Of a stretch of DNA of 64,000 nt, positions 36,159 to 48,100 are shown one piece after another. The notes under the pieces are model-generated. The model did not search any database and was not told where the DNA came from. It was given only the letters and a program-made list of their open reading frames with translations. Positions within the stretch are counted from its first letter, which is position 1, and every line of letters begins with the position of its first letter. This DNA is from Parapristionchus giblindavisi (Eukaryota > Nematoda > Chromadorea > Rhabditida > Diplogasteridae): the NCBI GenBank assembly GCA_943737045.1, contig CALSFV010000007.1:583001-647000 (forward strand). Direction: 5' to 3'. The position numbers and the translations under genes are program-made.

Positions 36159-39100
36159 ATGCGTTTTCGTGGAACTTCGATCAAAATTACAGTGTTTTTG
36201 ATTTTCCTGTAAGTTACCGTAACCTTCAAATTCAAATGATTTGATAACGAGGGGAAATGCGATCGATAGTAGAATGGAGTGATTATGGGGTGATAGCTTA
36301 TCTGTTTGTTTCTCTAGAAAAGAAGCGGATTCTTCCACTAGGTTGGGTATCGCTTTCCAGGGGACTCTCTCGATTCTGTGTACTCTCTCGTCACTCTCTC
36401 ATTGTCTGTGCTCTCTCCGTTTACCGTTCTCTACCACAATTTCTCTGTATCTCTTGCTAATCTCTTAAATCTTTCTGCACTTCACACAAGTTTTTAATTC
36501 TGTTTTCTTGACTTCTTCTTGATATAATGATCGAGATAATTAACACTGGTATAGTAGTGATCTTGACACGAATGAATAATAATAATAATTATAATTAGCT
36601 TTAATCTCCCAAAGGACTTCTTTTAGCTTGAATAATGGGATATTATTTACGTTTTATATTATATAGTGTGATCTTTGCATCGAAATAATAATACGAGCAT
36701 TATTTTTAAAGTAGTTTCCGAGTTGAAACAGTATTCAAGTAAAGTGATACGATTTGTTGGCTTGTTTTCCAACTTTAAAAAAAGTTTTAAAAAAAAAGTA
36801 TTTTAAGTTTCTCAAATCCAAAAGTTTCTTGTCATTTGTCCCGTCATTGCTGAAACATAATCTAAGAAGTGAGTATGTGGATACATTTGTATTGTAATAT
36901 GATCCATGGTTACCCTTTAAAGAAATGCGTGTTATGATCCATTCAAAGATCAATGGACTAGATCAACATCAAGATCATTACGTCGGATGAAAATCATAGA
37001 ATGAGAACCGATTCGATTAAAACTGTTTGCTTACTTCGTCTATTCATTAGCACTTGTCTCTCATATGCAAATACAGTTGTCATCCAGTCGGTTCTCATCC
37101 GATCTAGTGCCAGATCATTAGATGAAATCCCATCAATCTTGTCCATTTCCACACTCCAAAATCACTGTTTTCCTTTTTAAAGTTTAAAAACTCATTAGAT
37201 GAGTTTAGGGGAGTAGTTTTAACCCTGCTATCAAAGTCACTGAAATTTATTTTAAATTTCCTCCGCTTTTCGTTCTCATATGCAAAATTTCATCATAAAA
37301 TGGGGATTTTAAGTAAAAATGTTTAGCTAATAAAAACCTTAAAAGGTCCGATATATTGATATAAGTAGCGATTGAAAAAGACTTTGCGAAAAAAGAAATT
37401 ATATTTCCTTTAGGTTGTTTTTGTGTGTTTATTGTGTATTTTTATTTAAACAAACCAATCATGTAGGGAGATGTTTTCGTAGCAGCCACCTATGATCTTA
37501 CCCGCTTTCTATTCTTTATTCTCTATTTCCATCATAACAAATGAGAGAGAGAACAGATATGTAATTAGTAGATGTTGGTGGAAGTCCGACGCGATATCAG
37601 CGAAACGGTTGAAGGAAGCAGGGAAATGGGGGAAGCAGGGTATGGAGTGCAAATTATAAATAACGAAGGGGGAAAGAGATTATCGATCTCAACAGAATTG
37701 CATGACTTGCGAATTCATTTATTGTTAGTCAAATTTTGCTATAGAATTCTCGCTTTATCAAACTTCTGCTATCGCATTCGCGTTGTACTAATGTCCGTTG
37801 TGCAATCAATTGGACACATGGGAAATTAAACATCTGTCCGATAACATTTGAGATTGAATCTAAACATAAAGTTATAGACGACGCACCATGGGAATATTTT
37901 AAATTTTATTTATCATACATCAAAACATGTCTTATTTTCATATGTCCCTGGTGTTGGCTCAAAAAAGCTGGAACGGCTTGATTTCGCATAAATTTTGCGC
38001 CATGGTTTAATCACTTGGCTTTAAATAATAGCAGTTTTTCGCGAGGCGCTGCAAAAACGGCGTTCCTGTGCGTTCGCCACAAGTAAAAAAAAACATTTAT
38101 TGGTTTCATCAAAAGTCACTACAGTATACGACGATATCTTCATTTTGTTACTATTTTCCTTCTCTGTAAATCGATGGAGCTTTAGCCTACCGGGGAAAAA
38201 AGTAATGATAATTCCTGTTATTCAAGGCACACGAAATCCTGCGGGAAATCACTGCTGGAAAGCTGGAATTGGCCTAAATTCCTAATTATAATGTAGATGC
38301 TGTGGACCAATATCCTAGTTTATTTTTTTAAATATCCAACATCAAATACAATGATCCAAAGTATTGATTGATATATCGAATTGTCATAGTGCAAAAAAGG
38401 CCCTAAAGGGGGCAGTTGCTTGTAAAACAGAGAAATTCCATAATAGATCGTCTGCGCAAACAATTCATGTCCATGTATTCATTTTGAATCCCCTCTCTCA
38501 ATATTCATATCTTTTCTTTCTATAGTCCTTCTTCTTTCTTTCTTTTCTTTCTTTATTTCCATCATAACAAGAGAGCGAGAGAACAGATATGCAATTAATT
38601 AATACAGGTTTTGATCCGTCGTGTTATTAACGAATCGGTTGGAGGGAAATAGGGGGGGGGGTGTACTGGATAATTATAAATGAAGGGTGGGGGCAAGAGA
38701 AGATCAATCTCGTCAGAATTCAGGAAAAGTTTAAATCGATTAGGAGAAAATGTTATTACAATAGGGACACCCCGAGCTAATTTGAAATTCTCCGATCAGG
38801 CCACACCACTTTGTCTAAGGGAGAGTACTGCCAGAGCCAAGTGCAAAATTAGCCCGGGTGTGCCTTTAATTCTCTTCTTTTCTTTCTCTGTCTATATTTC
38901 TCTCTTAATATTTTTCTCTTTTTCTCTGTCTATCTCTCATCTTCAGCATTTCATAGATCACTATATCTCTGTCTCTCTTTTTCTATCTTCTTTCTTCATC
39001 TCCTCATCTATTATTTTCATAGTCCATGACAGTGGGTGTACCTCCGAAGAATACAAATTACGGCAATCAAACTTTTATTGATGATGGCTGGGCATAAAGA

Positions 39101-42100
39101 ATCGGAGGGAAATCAGATAATGATAGATAAAAATCTACTATAGATGGAATAATAATTATGATAATAAATTTTCTTCCTTCATTAGAATGGTAGATATTAC
39201 AATATTTCCTTAAAAAATATACCTATAGCACGATATTCAAAAGTACTTCATTGTCCGTTCCTTTCAAAATTTGTGTCAATTAAAGACATGGTCAGAGCGT
39301 CTTTTGAAAATAGTATAACTGAATTTCATGGCGAAGTCGACCCTGAAACTCAAGGAATGAATTATGCCCAAAACGGCCTAAATATACACGTATTGGCGGA
39401 AGTCAAAGATCTTATGATGCAATGAATGTGTGAAAGAACTTGACAATGAAAGGAATAATATAATAATGAATCGTGAGAATCAGGGACGATAAGTCGATTG
39501 ATGGGGAAGAGACAACAGAAGATAGAGAGAGTTTAGAGAGAGATAGAGAGGTGAGAGAGTGTGTTCTAGTGAGAGAGTGTAGGGATAGTGAGAGAGGAGA
39601 GAGAGTGCTGAAATGAGAGAGTCTGAGGATTCATAAGGAAAGTATGGGAATAGTTTTCATCTTCTTTCTTTTCCTCTCTTTCTCTCTCTCTTTCTTTCTC
39701 TCTACCTCCCTCTCCCTCACTCTCTCTCCCTCTCTCACTATCTCCCCCTCTCTCCCTATCTCTCTCTCTCCCTCTCTCCCCCTCTCTCTCTCCCCTCTCT
39801 CTCCCTCTCTCCATCTCTCTCCCCTGCTCTCCTCGATCTTGATGAGAGAAAAAAACGGGCTACTTCTCGAGAAGAGTTTCTACTTATAGATGGAGGATTT
39901 TGGATTAAATGAGAGTTATAATGAGCCTCGCAAATGAGTTTTTGCATGTAAAAAACGTACAAGTAATGGATTAAATCAGTATCATATATCTCAACCTTTA
40001 TTTTTAAAAAATATAATAATATATTATATAAAATATAATAATATATTATAATTTAAAATATATTATATTTATTTCAGATTAGTCATCGGTCTTGATGCAA
40101 AACCCCCGAAGAGCTTGAACAGGTGAGAATTAGTGGCTATATTTTAAATTAAATTAAAATTATTCTGCAACTTACTCGGATCTTTTCTGTTATGAATGAA
40201 TCTTAAAGATAAATAGTTAAATATCAGTATATTTTTTTTTCGAAGTAATGGATGAGGTTAAATTACTTTCGATATATCCTATTCTTATCCCACAAGTGAC
40301 ACGGAATTATGAAACATTATACGAATCTTATTTTCGAGCACATTTTGTGCAATGATCACTGAGGACAAATATGACGAAAAGTACAATTAAGAATCCGAGA
40401 ACATCACACGATTTGTTAGCGTTCATAGATATTATTTCATATATTTAAACAAACCACAAAACAATCTAGTTATCTCAAAATCTCGATATCAGAAATTAAG
40501 AGAAATGAAGAGACTTTAAGAATTACATACATACCTATTTAAAAGAACAAAAAATTAAATAATTATTTAAAACAAATAAACTAATTGATAGTCTTAAAAG
40601 AATGCGATCGAAGGGAGGCGGTGGAGGAGGAGGAGCACTGAATGTCCATACGAATAGTCAAGGACCAATGCAAGCAAATATTGATCTGGTAAGTAAGATC
40701 TGCTTCTAGGGACCGAAACCTTTGTCAACGGCCTCTTCAACGGCCTACGCTCTCTCGTTGTTAGAGAGCAGAGAAATAGTGTGCGCAATGAAGAGGCCAT
40801 TGAGAGGTCACCCCAATGTTTCAAACGAATGCGAGTCTCAAAAATTTCGAAAAAAAAACAAAAAAAAATCATATTCTATAGAAACAGAGTTTACAGTTCT
40901 ACTATTTCCGTTTCCAATACAGGCACAATAGCTTCTTTTTGCGAGCGGCCCGTTTGCTTACAAAACCCGAAAATAGAATCTCCTTTGATGTAGGAGCCTG
41001 ATCTGCATGTCCTGTTCTTATCTGTCCATCACTTACATGTTCTCTTTCCCCCTATTGATATCCTCAACTAGGCTCAGTCCATTATCACAATTTCATTCCA
41101 TTCATTACTACTCTTCATTTCTTTGTTTCACACCATTTGTTCGCTAAATGTGAATAAATATATATATATATATATATATTTTCTAATCATTTAAACTTTT
41201 GAATGTTAAAGTCAGTCCCCTTAGCTAATTTTACTGCCCGTATTGGCAACACTCTCTCATCAACAAAGAGAGAGAGTGTCGCGAGAGCAGTTTCAAGAGA
41301 TGTATCTTTAACGAGAGCGGACCATGACATTATTGAAAGTGCGAAGCGTGAAGTAACAATGAAAAGATTTTCAAAAGATTCTCCGAAAACAATATTGTTG
41401 TTATTATTATTCTCCTCTTGCGTCTACAACACGCGATTGTACGCTTTTCAACGTAATAATAATGTTCCCTCGAGAGAAATTGCCTACGTGTTTTAAAACA
41501 TAAAATATTCAAAGATCAAAGGAATAAATTCCCAGATCTTATTCAAATATATAAAAATATACTACTGCCAGAATTTTATACATTTGAGACGTGACATGCA
41601 CAATAGTTGTCCTCTTGATTTCTCATTGAAAACGTTTTTTCGATACTTTAAATTACCGATTCAATACATTGTCACGCAATACTGTGTCTCGATACCGTAC
41701 TCAATTCTTCATACTTTTCTACACTCTCTCTCACTTTCGCGCACTCTCTCAAGTCTCTCGTAGTCTGCACTCTCTCATTTTCTCTCGCTCTCTACTATAT
41801 TTGCCCATCCAATTCACGCTCACTTCGAACAATCCTCAGCTATTTGTCCTTGCAATTCGCGCTCATGCGCAAAAATATCTGAGTTTTCGGAAATAACCAA
41901 AGCCAGGCGGGAACTTCTAAAATCCAAATATTATTCAGAACATGACGGACACGGGCGGGATCGATGAGGACTACAACGAGGATGATGACGTCACTGATCG
42001 GTATGATGACGTCATCGACGAAGAGGAGGACGACGAGCTGGACGGACTATTACAGGGGTTGGAAGATGATGAACCATCCGACCTCCGTCAGAACACCCAT

Positions 42101-45100
42101 CAGTCCGTAGTAGAACCGAGAGTAGAACCCGATGAACCGCATGAAACCGATTAGCCGACCGGGAACCGGGACCAGATCCGGATAATAAATGTGCCCGGAT
42201 CTGGTTGACCAATCCCCCCGTCTCGGTCGCAGTCGGCTCACCTTTTGCTTGTCCTAGTGCACCCTTGCAGCTCTAGCACAACACCGCACGCATGTCCTCT
42301 TCATCTTCTATGTTGTACTGTACACTATCGGTCCTTGGTTTATACCGTATTCTCGACCCTTATCGGGGTGTCTCGCACCGTTTGGTTCAAGTTGCCGGAT
42401 ACGGAAGGGCAGGCTTATTATCGATTGATCATTGCAGAACTTCTACACAAGCCGAGGAGGAAACTACTGAAGAAGAAGTGAGTGTGACCAGGGAAGATGA
42501 GACTCCGGCGCCTGTTGATCCAGGAAGGGTACGGTATCGATCGATAATCAGCTAAAGGTTACGGTAATCGTTGCAGGAAATGACGGAGACTGAGATCATC
42601 AAGAAGATGATGACAGGCTACGATCCACGTGTGAGGCCAGCTGGATGGAATGGTAAGGATACGGTGTGATCGTGGTAGGAGGTACGGATACGATTAGGGT
42701 ACGTTATGAAAAAGATGTGGACATGGTGGAGAATAGAATGAGAATAGATAAGCATTTGGCGATGATCCTCGATTGACGATTGACCAAGAACATACCCAAA
42801 CCGATAAGTTGTACCCAAAACTCACACTAGGAATAAGAAGAGTTAAACATTGAATCGGAGTGTGTATGTCTATTTACGCTCAATATTATCTAAACAGCAA
42901 TAAACAGTATAAAATACATTAATTTTCAGAAGCTCTGAAAAAGCCTCAACAAGGACCAGTAGTGGTGGAGGTCAACATGATGATCCGTTCCATATCCAAG
43001 ATAGACAATGTCAATATGGAGTACTCCATTCAGATCACCTTCAGAGAGAGCTGGTACGATCCCAGGTACGGTAGCCAAATATTCCCTTCGAGACCTCGAG
43101 GCGATTCAAATTTCACTGTTCCAGGTTGCGATACAACTATGCGAATGCACAAGAATTTGTGATTATGGACAATGATCAGAAGATATGGATGCCTGATTCG
43201 TTCTTTCAGGTTCGTTGTCGGAACATGAATTGTGTAGTTTGAATTGTGCAATTTGATATAACGAAAGTATTGATTATAGAACGAAAAGCAAGCACATCGT
43301 CACGTTATAGACAAGCCCAATGTATTGATTCGAGTTTACAATACAGGTGAGTCTACTCACTATCGTCAAATGAACTAACTGCCATTGATCTAAACGATCT
43401 AAATGATCTTTGATCTTTGATCTTTGAAGTAAATGAGCCTTTAGATCAGACAATGACTGAGAAGTTTTCAGGTAAGATTCTGTATTCCGTACGGCTGTCG
43501 CTGGTTCTATCGTGTCCCATGAAATTGCAGGTTCGAATTATTTTTGATATGATTATCTTAAAGCGACACCCCAAGCAAATTTAAAACTCGCCGCTCTGGC
43601 AATGCCTTCTTTTCTTAGCTTCGAGAGAGCATTGAAAGAGCGGAGAGTTTCAAATTAGCTCGGAATATGCCGTTAAGATAAAATAAGATTGATCACAGTA
43701 AACGTGTGGATATAAAAGGTAAAGAGGAAAGGGGGGGGTAGGTCTAGGTATTGGAAAAAAAAATTTTTTTCACTAAAAATATTTTTTTTAAATTCCAGGG
43801 AGATCTCTTCTGAAAATCTCCCGATAGAAACGATGTGACAATTGTTTGCGTACTTTTATGTCAAATAAACTATTTGTCTTGAGTGAATTCAACTTTTACT
43901 TCTATTTAATGCATACACACCTATGCTTGCACATCCATAAATATTATTAACTTAAAATATATTATTATTATTAATTGTTTGAGGACTATCCAATGGACAA
44001 ACAGAAGTGCTTGATCGATCTCGCAAGCTATGCATATACGGACAAAGATATTCGTTAGTTATTCTCCATGATCATTTTACTTTTTTTACATTTAATATCG
44101 AGATCAACTAAACGGCGGGTCACCGGATCTGTATGATCTGTATATGATCCGGATTAAAGGAGCTTAACCTCACTCAATGGTCTCTTCTTTTGGCACACTA
44201 TTTCTCCGTTCTCTTAAAACGAGAGAGCGTAGTGTTCAAGAGACCGTTGATAAGGTCAGTCCCTTTAAGAGAAAAAATAATAAAGATTGAAATAGTGTGG
44301 ATAAAGTGGAGTGTTTTCGTAGGGGAGAGTAAATTTAGATCGGGTGTGCCTTTAAGGCTTATGAAAATATATTTCAATAAATAATTTTATTTTTTCAGTG
44401 TATGAATGGAAAGGAATTGAACCTATTCAATCGAAGCCAGGTCTCAACTCTTCTCTGCCCTCATTCAAACTCGAGAGTGTACGATTTTTTTTGGATTATC
44501 GGAAATTTTTATTTGTGTATTCACTCCATCAAAGCGTTTATTTATTTCATTATTCCACAAGAAACAAAGAACAAGAACATTTTTTGTTGAATGTTAATCG
44601 CTCGGAGAATCGGTGTTGGCGAAGGGACTCAATGATTTGTTTTAGAAGTCATCATTGAGCGTGTAAAAATCACTTGTTTTATTTGTACGAAGCGTCAGCA
44701 ATGACTATTTCCCGTTTGCATAGATCAGAAACTAGAACGATCTCTTTTAAATATCAAATCTGCGCAGCGAATTTCAGACGGGTTAGGTGAGATGAACGGA
44801 GGGGTAATCGAGAGTCAGGCTAGAGAGTGCAACTGTATCCAAATGCCCGTAGTCTCGGTATTTACATACAGTTTGTCATTTTCTTATGCAAGTACGTTAT
44901 ACGGACAACACACAATCGCTCATAATTCCGTTTGATCGGCCTGATCCGATCAGATCCGTTCACACCGTTCATGATAGCGTATAAAAATCACTTGTTTTAT
45001 TTGTAGAAGAAACTATTTCTTGTTTTGCATAGTTCAGAACTATGCCGATCTTTTTTATATACCAAATAGCGCGCGGGGAAGGTCAGCCGGGTTAGGTGAG

Positions 45101-48100
45101 AGGCAGCGGAGAGACAATCGAGAGTTGGGCGAGATCCAGCCTTTGAGCGATTTCCGTTCCTTAGAGCCCCGTTTGTCATTTTCTTATGCAAGTACATTTT
45201 ATACGCACAGTACAATGATTTTTACATGTACGATATTGTTGCATCAGGTGACGACTGGAAACTGCACGAGTTCTACCAATACAGGAACATATTCATGCTT
45301 GAGAACCACATTGATTCTGGAGAGGCAGTTCAGGTGCGAATGTCGTAATGTCGTAGTCTTATCAAAAGTCAAAATCAAAATCAAAATCATCAAAAGTGGA
45401 ATCAAAAATCAGTAAAAAATATAGAGAAGCGGCGAGAGAGTTGGCCAAACGAGGAGCGTTCTCTCTGCTTTTTCTTTTCTTTCCGTCACTTTTGAACAAA
45501 TTAATTGAGATAACGGTGATGTTTTCATAGAACGATTTACATATGGAAGCATAGTAGCCTATATTCAGGATGTATTCTGTAGGCTTATGTGGTAGAATCA
45601 CATGGCTCTGTAGATCCTTCCGCCCATGAATGGTTTTTGATATCGTGCGGATATTTATTTATTTTTTGATTTATTTATTTATTTATTTATCATACATCAA
45701 AAGCTGTCACAAAATTTGAACAACAATGTAATATATTATAATAAGGAGAGTGGATGGTGGGACATGGGGAGGGGTAGGAGGATGAGAGCAGTAATTGTAA
45801 GGAGTACAGATATGTGACGGATGTCATTTACAAAATCGATAAATCGCATCTTTTGAAAATCTATTCTTACTAAGTTGACCGTGCTGATTATTGCTACGTA
45901 AGTCACTCACCGTACTTTCAACCATTGCATATATTGTTCCCTATTTAGCTCCCAAACTACCACAGTACCTAAAATAAAAAACGATATCGCAATCTCAGGC
46001 ATTTATCGATGCTCTCATGCATCATATTTCCTCTTATGTATACTGATGGAATATATTATAGAATAAGAATAATAATAAAAAAATAAGAAAGTAAGAATAC
46101 GAAATGATTTCAGTTACTATCTTCTCCAACTCTACATTCCCTCCTGTATGTTAGTCATCGTTTCATGGGTCTCATTTTGGTTGGATCGATCGGCAGTCCC
46201 CGCACGAGTCACTCTCGGAGTGACCACACTCCTTACTATGACTACTCAGGTAGAGTTGGTTACTGTAACTGGTGTACTGTAGATTGCTACAATAGAGGTA
46301 CTGCACTTTATGTATTGTTGCGATGCCATGAACAGTCGGGACGCATGAACAGGGGATATACAGTGGTGGCCAGAAGGATATCATATTTTGGTTTTTTAAG
46401 CATAACTTTTCTTGTAGTTATCCGATCACCTTGAAATTTTTTATATAGTGTGCTCAAACATGTTTCACAATGTATACCTATGCATGGGGCCGGTTTTTCA
46501 ATTTGGACGGCTTCCAGGCTACAGTATCCCAAAATGACCACATGCCTCATTCTGAGTACTTGAAGTTGCGACGTATTTTCGTTGTTTTAAACAATTTTTT
46601 ACCATTTAAAAAGTACTTACGCATGCTACTATATTCATTCATCGATACTGTTTACATTTATTAGATATTAATATTCATATCGTAGGCATATTGTGAATTT
46701 CAAAAGTACCAACTTTTTTCATCATTTTTGCTTGTTTCTTGTGATTTTTTAAATGTATATTTATTGTTTTTTTTGTTTTTATACTACGGGAATACCGAAA
46801 GGTGTACGATATTTCTTCCCTGATATCTTGCGCGTGAGGTTTGAGTGGTCTGAAGCAATCCGAAGCTGCTCACCAGTTTGGTGTAATCCAGGGAACGATC
46901 TCCCGTGTCATCAAAAAGGTTCCCAAATCTGCTAAAACCCGTTAACCCTCATTGACTGGTGTTTCACCTATGACCTAGGACCTTTATGACAGGAATATCA
47001 TCAGAATATCGCGCGAGTACCCGCGGGCGAACTCCACAATCAACTAGCAAGAAATGGCACTGTACGGTGAAACTCCTCCTTCGACTCGCACCATCCCTAG
47101 ACAACGCCTACACCATGGTCTTAACCGTAGAGTTGTTAGGACGAAGCCCATAATCTCTCCTAAGAACAGAGGGAATAATCTGAAGCAGGCAAAGGCTCAT
47201 TTCAAAAGGACAGTTGCAGACTAGCGAAAGGTCGTCTGGCCAGACGAGTCCAAGTTCAATCTCCAGGGCTCGGACGACCGGGTTGACGTCCGTAGACGAG
47301 ATGAGGCTTGAGATGATGTTCAGAAGCTTATTCCCAAGGTGAATCACGGAGGTAGAAACGTCACGGTGCGTAGGAACTTGGACTATGTCCACTGCAGCGA
47401 ATCATTGAAATCATGATAGCAACGGCTATCGTACGCTCCTGCTCACTACACGCCTTCGGATCAGTCAAAAGCATGGAAACTAAGTCCTAAATTAACATTT
47501 GTTAAGTTAATCTGTTAAATATTCGATTTGAACCTGAATTGTTGCCCAGGCATCACCCACGTGAGCTATCCATTTTATCTATATTTAATCAATTATTTTG
47601 ATTGTTAACATGCTGAATATTGTTAATAAATTTGTTTAATTGGTTTTTCAAAATATATTCGCGATAAAACCCCGAAAAAATGCATAAATACGTTTAAAAA
47701 TTAGAGGAGAAGTAACTTCCTCAAAATGAGCCAAACTGTCATTTTGGGATACTGTAGCCTGAAAGCCGTTAAAATTGAAAAGGTGATAGGTTAACTACAA
47801 GAAAAGTCATGGTCAAAAAAACAAAATATGATATCCTTCTGGCCACCACTGTATAATATATTATATATATTATAATATATATTATATATGTTTCCAAACG
47901 TATCTAGCACAGTTATCTTGATTTGTGTCTAAAGATATCATGACATACTCGGCCATCTAAAGGCAAAGAAAGTCCGAAGAAGAGATTAGGTCCTCTGGAG
48001 TGAATTGGCCTTGAATTATCGCTGGCCTAGCAGTGATCTTCCGCAGGACTTCGTGTGCCTTGAATAACGGAATAACTTTACCTTTTTACCTGAACATAAT

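Noticed and set aside
39566..39962. Arg/Glu- and Ser/Leu-rich open frames
   Set aside because: Simple CT/GA repeat translated in several frames.
41942..42154. Stand-alone 70-codon acidic protein
   Set aside because: Its first 20 codons fit better as an exon of the chloride channel (phase 0 acceptor at 41938, phase 2 donor at 42000); an independent short gene remains possible but is less supported.
42292..42528. Channel start at ATG 42292
   Set aside because: The sequence before 42438 ends in a strong acceptor (GATCATTGCAG), and the 36159 signal peptide exon chain joins in phase, so an intron is more likely than coding sequence here.
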